The notes under the pieces were generated by a model. That model saw only the letters and a program-made list of their open reading frames with translations. It had not been told where the DNA came from and made no database searches. From CAKSNH01 sp964422725 (GTDB taxonomy: Bacteria > Bacillota > Clostridia > UBA1381), in the NCBI GenBank assembly GCA_964422725.1, contig CAYRCC010000001.1, positions 1 through 64,000 on the forward strand: a stretch of 64,000 nt of DNA. The letters are read 5' to 3'. A program made the translations under genes and the position numbers. Below are positions 18,225-26,950 of this stretch, piece after piece; the first letter of the stretch is position 1, and every line of letters begins with the position of its first letter.

Positions 18225-18710
18225 ATGGAAGAATTTGCAAAAAAAGCTGCGTATCTTAAAGGGTTTGCCGAGGGACTTGATATAAGTCCGAAAAGTGATG
18301 AGGGCAGGCTGCTTGCCAAAATGGTGGATTTTATCGAAGAGATGGCAGAGGAAATTGACTCGATTAATGCATACAGCGATGAGCTTACCGAAAGAATCGA
18401 CATTATTGATGAAGATTTGGGTGATATTGAAGATGAGTTCTACAGTGATGTCTGCACTTTAGGCAAGAGAAGCTTTGACGAGGACGATGAGCTTGAGCTT
18501 GGGGACATTGACGATATGGACGACGATATGGATTATTTTGAAATCGAATGTCCGAATTGCAAGGACGATGTCCTGATTGATTATGATATGATTGAGGACG
18601 GAAAAGAAATAATTTGTCCTAATTGCAAACAGGAAATCGAATTGGAATTTGACTGCGACTGCGATTGTGATGATGATGATTGTGACTGCGGCTGCGGTTG
18701 TGACGATTAA
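18225..18710 (+). CDS. CD1247-type N-terminal domain protein with zinc ribbon and Cys/Asp tail
   Basis: A 161-residue acidic protein resembling the clostridial CD1247 N-terminal domain family: residues 1-65 (AAYLKGFAEGLDI, DEGRLLAKMVDFIEEMAEEID) form a helical pair with a coiled-coil character. A linker rich in Asp/Glu follows, then a zinc ribbon made of two CPNC knuckles about 26 residues apart. The last 20 residues are almost only Cys and Asp with some Gly. GGAGG precedes the ATG. It lies 50 nt after efp and before a terminator, so it is probably coexpressed with efp. The function is unknown; the tail suggests metal binding. Confidence 0.8.
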   Translation: MEEFAKKAAYLKGFAEGLDISPKSDEGRLLAKMVDFIEEMAEEIDSINAYSDELTERIDIIDEDLGDIEDEFYSDVCTLGKRSFDEDDELELGDIDDMDDDMDYFEIECPNCKDDVLIDYDMIEDGKEIICPNCKQEIELEFDCDCDCDDDDCDCGCGCDD

Positions 18711-18718
18711 TTATTAAA

Positions 18719-18752
18719 ACCAAAAAGTGTGCTGAGGCACACTTTTTTGGTT
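18719..18752 (+). terminator. terminator of efp unit
   Basis: Stem CCAAAAAGTGTGC / GCACACTTTTTTGG with a TGAG loop and a T-rich 3' arm, immediately before the hemW ribosome site. Confidence 0.8.
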
Positions 18753-18765
18753 TTCGGAGGTTTTT

Positions 18766-19869
18766 ATGAAAGGTTTATATATTCATATACCGTTTTGTGT
18801 GCAAAAGTGCAAATATTGTGATTTTGTGTCGTTTCCGGACAGTGAAAGTTATCATGAGAAATATATCGAAGCACTGATATGTGAAGCGGAGAATTATTCG
18901 GGCAGTGAGTTTGACAGCGTGTTCATAGGCGGCGGAACACCGACAGTGCTTGGGGAACATTTGCTTGAACGGCTGTTTGCGGCAATAAATGAAAAATTCA
19001 GCTTGAGTGCCGACTGCGAATTCAGTGTTGAGGCTAATCCTAAAACGCTGACCGAGGAAAAACTCGGAATTTTGCAAAACGGCGGTGTTAATCGGCTGAG
19101 TATAGGAGTGCAGTCGTTTAATGACGATGAGTTAAGGCGGCTGGGACGTATACACAGTGCAAAAGATGCATATAATACCGTTTATATGGTGAAAGAATAC
19201 GGGTTTGACAATATTAACATTGACCTTATGTCGGCATTGCCGGAGCAGACGGGCGAAAAATTAATGTACAGCCTGAAAACGGCAGTAGAGCTTGAGCCGG
19301 CTCATATATCGTGTTACAGCCTGATTTTGGAGGACGGAACGCCGTTTGCGGCTGAATATGACAGCGGCAAGTTAATCGTACCCGATGAGGACACCGACCG
19401 TATGATGTACCGAGATACATGTGAATATTTAAAGAAGTGCGGTTATAATAGGTATGAGATATCGAATTTTTCAAAGCCGGAATATGAGTGCCGGCATAAT
19501 ATTAAGTATTGGAGCTGTAACGAGTATATAGGTTTGGGAATTGCGGCACATTCGTATTCGGATAAAACAAGGTTTTACAATACGTGTGATTTACGGGATT
19601 ATATAAACGGAAATTACCGCGGCGGCGAAAATGCATTGAGTGAAAAAGATATGATTGAAGAATTTATGATAATGGGACTTCGTATGACGTGCGGAGTGTC
19701 GGAGAAAGAATTTTTTGCGCGTTTTGCAAAGCATATGCGCGATGTGTACGGCGCGGTAACGGATAAGCATATAAATGGCGGATTTATGAGGTGTGCCGAC
19801 GGAAGATATTTCCTTACGGAAAAGGGGATTGATGTAAGCAACAGCGTGTTGTGTGACTTTATTATGTAG
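18766..19869 (+). CDS. hemW: HemW-type radical SAM protein (heme chaperone, coproporphyrinogen III oxidase-like)
   Basis: A 367-residue radical SAM protein. IPFCVQKCKYCDF near residue 7 supplies the CxxxCxxC cluster ligands, in the spacing of HemW, and GGGTPTVL is the SAM-binding motif. NRLSIGVQSFND and the LPEQTGE region are also conserved. True HemN has extra cysteines in this region; HemW proteins bind heme and deliver it to targets. Many anaerobes carry it without a full heme pathway. Its stop is followed within 40 nt by the hrcA promoter, the usual hemW-hrcA order in Firmicutes. Confidence 0.94.
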   Translation: MKGLYIHIPFCVQKCKYCDFVSFPDSESYHEKYIEALICEAENYSGSEFDSVFIGGGTPTVLGEHLLERLFAAINEKFSLSADCEFSVEANPKTLTEEKLGILQNGGVNRLSIGVQSFNDDELRRLGRIHSAKDAYNTVYMVKEYGFDNINIDLMSALPEQTGEKLMYSLKTAVELEPAHISCYSLILEDGTPFAAEYDSGKLIVPDEDTDRMMYRDTCEYLKKCGYNRYEISNFSKPEYECRHNIKYWSCNEYIGLGIAAHSYSDKTRFYNTCDLRDYINGNYRGGENALSEKDMIEEFMIMGLRMTCGVSEKEFFARFAKHMRDVYGAVTDKHINGGFMRCADGRYFLTEKGIDVSNSVLCDFIM

Positions 19870-19905
19870 TTCAAATATATTTTTGAGGAAAATTTTAAAA
19901 AAGTA

Positions 19906-19934
19906 TTGACATTTGTTCATAAAGGTGGTATTTT
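19906..19934 (+). promoter_or_regulatory. sigma-A promoter of the heat-shock operon
   Basis: Perfect TTGACA (19906-19911), a 17-nt spacer and TATTTT (19929-19934). The expected start at about 19941 is directly before the CIRCE operator. Confidence 0.8.
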
Positions 19935-19947
19935 AATAATGTAATTA

Positions 19948-19974
19948 TTAGCACTCGCAAACGTTGAGTGCTAA
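19948..19974 (+). promoter_or_regulatory. CIRCE operator for HrcA
   Basis: A perfect match to the consensus: TTAGCACTC, 9 nt, GAGTGCTAA. It overlaps the start of the transcript of hrcA-grpE-dnaK, so the repressor made from the first gene controls its own operon. Confidence 0.98.
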
Positions 19975-19999
19975 TAAAATAACAAAGGAGGCGGTACAG

Positions 20000-21049
20000 A
20001 TGGAGCTGAATGACAGAAAGAAGAAAATTCTTCAGGCAATTATTGATGAATATATCGGTACTGCCGAGCCTGTCGGTTCGAGGGCAATTTCAAAAAAGAA
20101 TGAGCTGGGTTTGTCGAGTGCGACCATAAGAAATGAAATGGCTGATTTGGAGGAATTAGGTTACTTGGTTCAGCCTCATACATCGGCAGGCAGAATACCG
20201 TCGGATATGGGATATCGTTTTTATGTAAATTCACTTATGCAGCGTTACCAGATGGGCGTGGAAACTATGGAAAAAATGCAGCTTGAGTTTAGGAAAAAGG
20301 TAGACCGTCTTGACAGCATAATAAAAAAAGCCAGTATGATTGCCTCGGCAATGACAAACTACACAACAGTGGTTACCGCGCCTGTTTTTCATCAGTCGGA
20401 GATTAAAAAGCTTGACTTGGTGTCGCTTGGCGGTGACACGGTAATGCTGATATTGGTCACAAAAGCCGGTATCATTAAAAATCAGATAATGAACATACCG
20501 CTTGACGACAAGCTCGCGGCAAATTTGGCAGAAATACTGAATCGCAAATTATCCGGACTTACAATTGATGCAATTACGTTTGATAAAATTCAGGAAGTGC
20601 AAAGCGAAATAGAAGGTGTAATTAACCTGCACCCGAAATCACTGATACAAATTCTGAATTTCATATACAAGACAATTGAGAGTCTTGATGAAACGGAGGT
20701 TTATGTAAACAATGCAAAGTCGATTTTGAACCAGCCGGAATACAGTGATTTGAAAAAGGCACAGGAAATGTTTGGTTTTTTGGAGGATCAGAAAAATCTG
20801 CGTTCAATAATCGACAAATCGGAAGAAAACGAAGATGCGCGTATAGTTATAGGCGCGGAGAACAAATTTAAACAGCTGCACGATTGCAGTCTGGTAACGG
20901 TAAATTATTCTTTGGGTGATAAGGTAGTCGGGAAAATCGGTGTTATAGGTCCGAAACGAATGGATTATGCTAAGGTTGTGGCATCGCTTGATTGCATTGC
21001 GTCACAGATAGATAAATTATTGTATGAATTATATATGGAAAGTGAGTGA
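20000..21049 (+). CDS. hrcA: heat-inducible transcription repressor HrcA
   Basis: A 349-residue repressor that binds CIRCE and needs GroE for activity. The winged-helix N-terminus has LNDRKKKILQAIIDEYI, EPVGSRAISKK, LSSATIRNEMADLEELGYL and QPHTSAGRIPSDMGYRFYV. The C-terminal GAF-like part ends with VVGKIGVIGPKRMDYAKV. The ATG at 20000 is chosen because AAAGGAGG lies 8 nt upstream; an in-frame start at 19964 lies inside CIRCE. First gene of the class I heat-shock operon. Confidence 0.97.
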   Translation: MELNDRKKKILQAIIDEYIGTAEPVGSRAISKKNELGLSSATIRNEMADLEELGYLVQPHTSAGRIPSDMGYRFYVNSLMQRYQMGVETMEKMQLEFRKKVDRLDSIIKKASMIASAMTNYTTVVTAPVFHQSEIKKLDLVSLGGDTVMLILVTKAGIIKNQIMNIPLDDKLAANLAEILNRKLSGLTIDAITFDKIQEVQSEIEGVINLHPKSLIQILNFIYKTIESLDETEVYVNNAKSILNQPEYSDLKKAQEMFGFLEDQKNLRSIIDKSEENEDARIVIGAENKFKQLHDCSLVTVNYSLGDKVVGKIGVIGPKRMDYAKVVASLDCIASQIDKLLYELYMESE

Positions 21050-21054
21050 TATAA

Positions 21055-21582
21055 TTGACCGAAGAAGTGAAGAATGAAGAAAACAGCGATATCGGTGATG
21101 TCGGCGAAAATGAAGAAACCGAAAACACCGTATCAAAAGAGGAGGAGCTTGAAGAAAAAGTAAAGGAGCTTGAAGATAGGTATATGCGCCTTGCGGCTGA
21201 GTATGACAATTACAAAAAGCGCACTCAGCGCGAAAAAGAGGCAAGATATACCGATGCATTGACAGATACGGTTGCGGCGGTACTGCCGATAGCCGATAAT
21301 TTGGAGCGCGCGGCACTTACGGCGGCTGAGAGCGATGAGGCAAAGAAAATTCAAGAGGGCGTTGTTATGATATCAAAACAGTTTGACGATATCCTCGCGA
21401 AGCTTGGCGTGGCACCGATTGAGGCGGTCGGTAAGGAATTTGACCCCAACCTTCATAATGCTGTTATGCACATTGAAGATGAAAATCTTGGTGAGAACAT
21501 AGTGGCGCAGGAACTTATGAAAGGCTATATGTACAAGGATACTAAGGTAGTGCGCCACAGTATGGTAAAGGTAGCAAACTAA
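21055..21582 (+). CDS. grpE: nucleotide exchange factor GrpE
   Basis: A 175-residue cochaperone that releases ADP from DnaK. An acidic N-terminus (about 40 residues) leads into a coiled coil (LEEKVKELEDRYMRLAAEYDNYKKRTQRE), followed by the beta domain ending in KGYMYKDTKVVRHSMVKVA. It begins with TTG at 21055, 5 nt after the hrcA stop. An in-frame stop directly upstream excludes an earlier start, so TTG is real. Translation is probably coupled to hrcA. Confidence 0.96.
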   Translation: MTEEVKNEENSDIGDVGENEETENTVSKEEELEEKVKELEDRYMRLAAEYDNYKKRTQREKEARYTDALTDTVAAVLPIADNLERAALTAAESDEAKKIQEGVVMISKQFDDILAKLGVAPIEAVGKEFDPNLHNAVMHIEDENLGENIVAQELMKGYMYKDTKVVRHSMVKVAN

Positions 21583-21614
21583 TTTTAATGTATAAATTCA
21601 GGAGGTAATTCAAA

Positions 21615-23462
21615 ATGGCAAAGATTATTGGTATAGATTTAGGTACAACAAATTCGTGTGTGGCGGTTATGGAGGGCGGAAACCCGACAGTTATAACAAA
21701 CTCTGAGGGTTCGAGAACCACACCGTCGGTTGTTGCTTTCCAGAAAACGGGTGAAAGAATTGTTGGTCAGGTTGCAAAAAGACAGGCAATTACAAACCCT
21801 GACAAGACAATTATTTCCATTAAAAGAGAAATGGGTTCTGATTATAAGGTGCAGATTGATGACAACAAGTATACACCGCAGGAAATTTCGGCTATGATTT
21901 TGACAAAGCTGAAAAACGATGCCGAAGCGTATCTCGGTGAAACCGTAACTCAAGCTGTTATTACTGTTCCGGCGTATTTTTCGGATTCTCAAAGACAGGC
22001 TACAAAAGATGCCGGTAAAATTGCGGGTCTTGAGGTTTTGAGAATTATAAATGAGCCTACAGCGGCAGCTCTTGCTTACGGTATGAACGATACCGATCAG
22101 AAGATTATGGTTTATGACTTGGGCGGCGGTACGTTCGATGTATCTATTCTTGAAATCGGTGACGGCGTATTCGAGGTTCTTTCGACAAACGGTGATACAA
22201 GACTCGGCGGTGATGATTTTGACCAGAAAATAATCAATTATCTTGTAGATGAATTCAAAAAAGAAAACGGTGTGGATTTGTCAACGGATAAAATGGCTAT
22301 GCAGAGATTGAAAGAGGCTGCCGAAAAAGCTAAAATCGAGCTTTCAGGTATGACTACTACAAATATAAATCTTCCGTTCATTACAGCTGATGCGACAGGT
22401 CCTAAGCACTTGGACGTTACACTTTCAAAAGCTAAGTTTGATGAGCTGACAGCTGATTTGGTAGAAAGAACATTGGTATGTATCAGAAATGCAATGAAGG
22501 ACGCAGGACTTTCAACGGGTGAAATCAACAAGGTTCTTTTGGTCGGCGGTTCTTCGAGAATACCGGCAGTTCAGGCGGCTGTACAAAAGGAAATGGGTCA
22601 GGAGCCGCATAAGGGCATTAACCCTGATGAATGTGTTGCTATCGGTGCGGCAGTTCAGGCAGGCGTACTCGGCGGTGAAGTTAAAGATATTCTATTGCTT
22701 GATGTAACACCGTTGTCGTTGGGTATCGAAACGATGGGCGGAGTGTTCACAAAGCTTATAGAAAGAAATACTACTATCCCTACCAAGAAATCACAGGTAT
22801 TTTCAACAGCGGCAGACGGTCAGACGAGCGTTGAAGTACACGTACTTCAGGGTGAGCGTGAGATGGCGCAGTATAATAAGACCTTGGGTAACTTTAACCT
22901 GACGGGTATTGCACCGGCACCTAGAGGTGTACCTCAAATCGAAGTAACATTTGATATTGATGCTAACGGCATAGTTAAAGTATCCGCAAAGGATTTGGGT
23001 ACAGGAAACGAGCAGAAGATTACGATTACGTCGTCAACTAATCTGAGTGATGCCGATATCGAAAAGGCTGTAAAGGATGCCGAACAGTACGCTGAAGAAG
23101 ATAAAAAGCGTAAAGAAGAAGTGGAAACAAGAAACAGTGCAGAACAGCTTGTTTATCAGTCGGAGAAAACGTTGGGTGAAATCGGTGACAAGATTGACGC
23201 AAATGACAAAAACGACTTGCAGGCTGAAATTGACAAGGTTAAAGAGGCATTAAAGGGTACCGATTCGACGGCTATTAAGAACGCTACCGATGAGCTTTCA
23301 AAGAAATTCTACGCGGTAAGCGAAAAGCTGTATGCACAGGCTAATCCGCAGGGCGCGCAAAACGGCGCACAGGGCGGTGCACAGAATGATGCCTCACAGG
23401 GCGCACAAAATGACAACGTTTATGAGGCGGATTACACCGAGGTTGATGATGATAAGAACTAA
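21615..23462 (+). CDS. dnaK: chaperone DnaK (Hsp70)
   Basis: A 615-residue Hsp70. [18 protein letters not shown] opens the ATPase domain, [14 protein letters not shown] is the phosphate 2 loop, and [14 protein letters not shown] follows. The [14 protein letters not shown] linker begins the substrate domain, and the C-terminus is a Gln/Gly/Ala-rich tail ending acidic in [13 protein letters not shown] precedes the ATG. It contains the shortened N-terminal domain typical of Gram-positive DnaK. Third gene of the operon; hairpins follow. Confidence 0.98.
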   Translation: MAKIIGIDLGTTNSCVAVMEGGNPTVITNSEGSRTTPSVVAFQKTGERIVGQVAKRQAITNPDKTIISIKREMGSDYKVQIDDNKYTPQEISAMILTKLKNDAEAYLGETVTQAVITVPAYFSDSQRQATKDAGKIAGLEVLRIINEPTAAALAYGMNDTDQKIMVYDLGGGTFDVSILEIGDGVFEVLSTNGDTRLGGDDFDQKIINYLVDEFKKENGVDLSTDKMAMQRLKEAAEKAKIELSGMTTTNINLPFITADATGPKHLDVTLSKAKFDELTADLVERTLVCIRNAMKDAGLSTGEINKVLLVGGSSRIPAVQAAVQKEMGQEPHKGINPDECVAIGAAVQAGVLGGEVKDILLLDVTPLSLGIETMGGVFTKLIERNTTIPTKKSQVFSTAADGQTSVEVHVLQGEREMAQYNKTLGNFNLTGIAPAPRGVPQIEVTFDIDANGIVKVSAKDLGTGNEQKITITSSTNLSDADIEKAVKDAEQYAEEDKKRKEEVETRNSAEQLVYQSEKTLGEIGDKIDANDKNDLQAEIDKVKEALKGTDSTAIKNATDELSKKFYAVSEKLYAQANPQGAQNGAQGGAQNDASQGAQNDNVYEADYTEVDDDKN

Positions 23463-23487
23463 TCATTAATTTAATAAAGGCACAGAG

Positions 23488-23516
23488 GGCTGTCGACAAA
23501 ATGTTGACAGCCTTTC
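23488..23516 (+). terminator. terminator of hrcA-grpE-dnaK
   Basis: An 11-bp stem GGCTGTCGACA / TGTTGACAGCC with an AAA loop (23488-23512) and a TTTC tail. A second hairpin, AGGAAGTTTC / GAAACTTCCT at 23530-23552, follows. The core of the first resembles the terminator at 28466. Confidence 0.75.
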
Positions 23517-23529
23517 AAAAATAGACTGT

Positions 23530-23552
23530 AGGAAGTTTCTGTGAAACTTCCT
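23530..23552 (+). terminator. second hairpin after dnaK
   Basis: Perfect 10-bp arms AGGAAGTTTC / GAAACTTCCT with a TGT loop, followed by AATTTTG. Its tail is weak; it may be a backup terminator or a processing site between dnaK and dnaJ. Confidence 0.55.
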
Positions 23553-23621
23553 AATTTTGCTGAAATAGATATTGATTTATTATGCATTTTAACAATTTAA
23601 CACAATAAAATATTAAAATGC

Positions 23622-23650
23622 TTTACAAACAGAAAAAAATTTAGTATAAT
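23622..23650 (+). promoter_or_regulatory. promoter of dnaJ
   Basis: TTTACA (23622-23627), a 17-nt spacer and a perfect TATAAT (23645-23650). No CIRCE lies near it, so dnaJ can be transcribed apart from HrcA control. Confidence 0.7.
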
Positions 23651-23736
23651 GTAAAGGGATTGCTGATGGACTCAATTTATGATGTTTTTACTTTTATATG
23701 TCAGTATTTCCTTAATAATTTGGCAGGTGAAAAGAT

Positions 23737-24876
23737 TTGGCAGATAAAAGAGATTATTATGAGGTGTTGGGCGTAAATAAAGGCGCGTCGGACGCTGAAA
23801 TAAAAAAAGCATACAGAAAAGAAGCGAAAAAGTATCATCCGGATTTACACCCGGGAGATAAAGAGGCTGAGGCTAAATTTAAAGAAGTAAACGAGGCGTA
23901 TGAGGTTTTAAGCGACCCGAATAAAAAGTCGCGTTACGACCAGTTCGGTCATGCCGGAGTTGACCCGAATTTCGGCGCGGGCGGTGCCGGAGGCGGCAGC
24001 GGTTTCGGCGGTTTTGATTTTGATTTGGGCGATATTTTCGGTGACTTTTTTGGTGGCGGTTTCGGCGGTTCGAGAAGAAAAAACGGTCCTAAGCGCGGCA
24101 GGGATATTCAGCAGAGAATCAGTATTACGTTTGAAGAGGCGGCGTTTGGCTGTGAAAAGGAAATCAGCATAAATAAACAGGAAAACTGTGCTAAGTGTCA
24201 CGGTACGGGAGCCGCACCGGGGACTACTGCCGACACGTGCGGTCACTGTCACGGCAGCGGTCAGGTAACACAGCAGCAGCGCTTTATGGGTACTGTAATT
24301 CAGAATACCGTTACGTGTCCTAATTGCGGCGGAACGGGTAAAATTATAAAAACTCCTTGCAGTGACTGTCGCGGAACAGGAAAGGTAAGAGTAAACAAAA
24401 AGATTAAAATTACAATTCCGGCGGGTATTGACGACGGACGTCCGCTTCAGCTCAGCGGTAAAGGCGAGCCTGGTGAGCGCGGTGGTCCTAACGGTGATTT
24501 AATTGTTATTGTAAGCATCAAAAAGCACGAGGTTTTTGAGCGTGACGGGGCAGATGTTTACGTTGACATTCCTATTACGTTTGCACAGGCGGCACTCGGA
24601 GATAAGATTGAAGTTCCTACAATTCACGGTAAGGTTAAAATTGATATACCGGAAGGAACACAGACAGGCACTACTTTCCGTCTGCGTGATAAAGGCGTGC
24701 CGTATATGCGCGGCAACGGCAACGGTAACGAGTATGTGACTGTAAAAATAGAAGTGCCTAAAAAACTTACAAATAATCAGAAGGATTTACTTCGCAAGTT
24801 TGCCGCGGAAGACGACGACAAAAATTATAAGCAGAGAAAATCGTTTTTTGACAAACTGAAAGATATAATAAATTAA
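23737..24876 (+). CDS. dnaJ: chaperone DnaJ (Hsp40)
   Basis: A 379-residue type I Hsp40. The J-domain contains [22 protein letters not shown] and the HPD tripeptide in YHPDLHPG. A Gly/Phe-rich stretch follows at about 70-112. The zinc domain has all four CxxCxGxG repeats ([32 protein letters not shown]). The C-terminal substrate domains are complete. It starts with TTG at 23737 after AGGTGA. It is separated from dnaK by 274 nt with two hairpins and its own promoter. Confidence 0.97.
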   Translation: MADKRDYYEVLGVNKGASDAEIKKAYRKEAKKYHPDLHPGDKEAEAKFKEVNEAYEVLSDPNKKSRYDQFGHAGVDPNFGAGGAGGGSGFGGFDFDLGDIFGDFFGGGFGGSRRKNGPKRGRDIQQRISITFEEAAFGCEKEISINKQENCAKCHGTGAAPGTTADTCGHCHGSGQVTQQQRFMGTVIQNTVTCPNCGGTGKIIKTPCSDCRGTGKVRVNKKIKITIPAGIDDGRPLQLSGKGEPGERGGPNGDLIVIVSIKKHEVFERDGADVYVDIPITFAQAALGDKIEVPTIHGKVKIDIPEGTQTGTTFRLRDKGVPYMRGNGNGNEYVTVKIEVPKKLTNNQKDLLRKFAAEDDDKNYKQRKSFFDKLKDIIN

Positions 24877-24909
24877 ATCGGTTATCACGAATGAAAGGAA
24901 ATACGAAGC

Positions 24910-26202
24910 ATGAACGTTTACAAATTGTCCGAAATGACAAATGAAAAAAAAGAGTTTATTATGCGCAGAGCCGAGCTTGATATTACAGAGCAGATGAAGG
25001 TTGCGACGGAGGTATCGAACGACATTAAAAATCGCGGTGATGAGGCTGTTTTGGAGTATACCGCAAAGTTCGATAAAGTACAGCTGACGGCGGCACAGAT
25101 GAAGGTTACCGCCGAAGAAATAGAAAACGGTTACAACAATTGCGATGTCAAGACCCGCGAGGCGATTGAGTATGCGTATAAGAACATTTATGATTTTCAC
25201 GAAAAACAGCTGCCTGAAGAAATGTGGTTTACTATGGTGGACGACGGTTTGATGGTGGGTGAGAAAACAACTCCTATTGTAGATGTATGCTTGTATGTTC
25301 CGCATGGTAAAGGAAGTTTTCCGTCGGTACTTTGTATGCTCGGTGTACCGGCAGTTGTTGCCAAAGTGCCGAAAATAGTGGTTGTTACTCCTCCGAACGA
25401 AAAAGGTGAGGTGGACGATGCGATTTTGGCGGCGGCTAAGATTATCGGTATTACGGAAATATATAAAGTGGGCGGTATTCAGGCGGTAGCGGCTGTAGCT
25501 TACGGAACACAAACCATTCCTAAGTGTCATAAAATTATAGGTCCGGGAAACAGTTATGCGACCGCCGCAAAGCGAGTGCTTGCAAATTATATAGACACCG
25601 GATTGCCGGCAGGTCCGAGCGAGGCAATTATTCTTGCGGACGAAAATGCCGATCCGGAAAAGGTTGCGCTTGATTGGATGATTGAGGCAGAACACGGACC
25701 GGACAGTGCGGCACTGCTTGTGACTAATTCTGAGGAGCTTGTAAATAAAGTAATACCGATTGTAGAGCGTCAGCTTGAGAAAATTTCGCCGAAACGAAAA
25801 GAGTTTATAACAACAAACTTTTCTACATACGGCGGTGCAATAATCACAAATTCGCTTGAGGAGTCGCTTGGCTTTGTAAACGAGTATGCACCTGAGCATA
25901 TGGAGGTTATGACAGAAAAGCCGTTTGATGTACTTCCGAAAATCAAAAATGCCGGAGAGATTTTACTGGGTGACTACACTCCCGTTACTCTTTGCAATTT
26001 TGTGCTCGGACCTAACGCAATATTGCCTACGGGCGGTTTTGCAAAGACGTATTCGAGTGTTTCGGTCTTTGACTTTTTGAAAAGGTCGTCGGTGGGTTAT
26101 GTTTCAAAGGACGGTTTTGAAAAGGTGCGCGGTTATGCTTATCAATTTGCAAAGGTTGAAGGATTTGACACGCACGGCTTGGCGGTGAAAGAAAGAAAGT
26201 AA
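24910..26202 (+). CDS. histidinol dehydrogenase-like protein with altered zinc ligands
   Basis: A 430-residue HisD-family protein. IIGPGNSYATAAKR (209-222), TGLPAGPSEAIILAD (230-244), AEHGPDS (260-266) and EYAPEHMEV (325-333, with the catalytic Glu-His pair) are clear. Compared with known HisD, the zinc ligand Gln of QAEHG is Glu259, the zinc ligand Asp of GDY is Asn363 (CNF), and the His of NHVLPT is Ala370; His262 and His422 remain. It may not oxidise histidinol. It begins 33 nt after dnaJ, heading a cassette with a divergent HisB-like protein and a HAD hydrolase. No other histidine genes are in the window. Confidence 0.85.
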   Translation: MNVYKLSEMTNEKKEFIMRRAELDITEQMKVATEVSNDIKNRGDEAVLEYTAKFDKVQLTAAQMKVTAEEIENGYNNCDVKTREAIEYAYKNIYDFHEKQLPEEMWFTMVDDGLMVGEKTTPIVDVCLYVPHGKGSFPSVLCMLGVPAVVAKVPKIVVVTPPNEKGEVDDAILAAAKIIGITEIYKVGGIQAVAAVAYGTQTIPKCHKIIGPGNSYATAAKRVLANYIDTGLPAGPSEAIILADENADPEKVALDWMIEAEHGPDSAALLVTNSEELVNKVIPIVERQLEKISPKRKEFITTNFSTYGGAIITNSLEESLGFVNEYAPEHMEVMTEKPFDVLPKIKNAGEILLGDYTPVTLCNFVLGPNAILPTGGFAKTYSSVSVFDFLKRSSVGYVSKDGFEKVRGYAYQFAKVEGFDTHGLAVKERK

Positions 26203-26305
26203 CATATAGTAGGCTGCCAACGTTTTTTGAGTTTGCTTGCGGTAGAATCGTAAAGTGTTTTTACCGCTTTTACGGAGGACTGTTGTTACAAAGGAGCAAA
26301 ATTTG

Positions 26306-26950
26306 ATGGATAAAGAAATAAAGGTTACGAGAAAAACGACAGAGTCGGAAATGACGGTTGTTTTGGATTTTTCGCCGCTTAAAAGCGATTACCGCGACAG
26401 AATCGACACTACCGTTACATTTTTGAACCATATGCTTGAACATATTGCGTGGCGCGGCGGATTTAATATAACCGCCGCAGTTAAACTGGACAAGTTTGTG
26501 CTTACACACGTTATCTGTGAGGACTTGGGAATTGCATTGGGAAAGGCTGTGGCTGAATATGTAAGGCTTAACCGCCGAAACGGCGTTATGGGTTATGCGG
26601 ACGGAATCGGAATAATTGATGAGGCAAAAGCTGAATGTGCCATAAGCTTTGAGAGCCGCGCGTATTTTAATATTGATTTTCACGGCATTGAACTTACCGA
26701 AAAGGTTGAGGGTATGGACACACAGGATTTGGAAACATTCCTTGAAGGCTTTGTTCAGGGGGCTTGCTGTACACTGCATATTGATTTGTATAAGGGCGTA
26801 AACGGACATCATATTTGGGAGGCAATATTCAGAAGTCTGGGAGTTACACTGAATCGCGCATTGTACCTTAATTCCGAACGTGCCGGTATGACAAGCGGAG
26901 TTGCCGGAAATATTGAATGGACGATTAACGGCGGTGAATGCAATGTATAA
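26306..26950 (+). CDS. divergent imidazoleglycerol-phosphate dehydratase-like protein
   Basis: A 214-residue protein with the duplicated IGPD fold. FLNHMLEHIAWRGGFNI (39-55) matches the FDHML motif with His42, and NGHHIWEAIFRSL (166-178) matches the second metal motif HHxxE. The first metal motif HHTxED is HVICED (68-73), so one of the paired histidines is Val69. SGRPY is ESRAY, and the STKG phosphate-binding end is absent. A manganese-dependent lyase of changed specificity is possible. The ATG at 26306 follows AAAGGAG by 9 nt. Its stop overlaps the start of the HAD gene. Confidence 0.8.
   Translation: MDKEIKVTRKTTESEMTVVLDFSPLKSDYRDRIDTTVTFLNHMLEHIAWRGGFNITAAVKLDKFVLTHVICEDLGIALGKAVAEYVRLNRRNGVMGYADGIGIIDEAKAECAISFESRAYFNIDFHGIELTEKVEGMDTQDLETFLEGFVQGACCTLHIDLYKGVNGHHIWEAIFRSLGVTLNRALYLNSERAGMTSGVAGNIEWTINGGECNV

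Noticed and set aside
19964..19999. Longer hrcA reading frame starting at 19964
   Set aside because: The extra codons lie within CIRCE, and the strong AAAGGAGG site is placed for the ATG at 20000.
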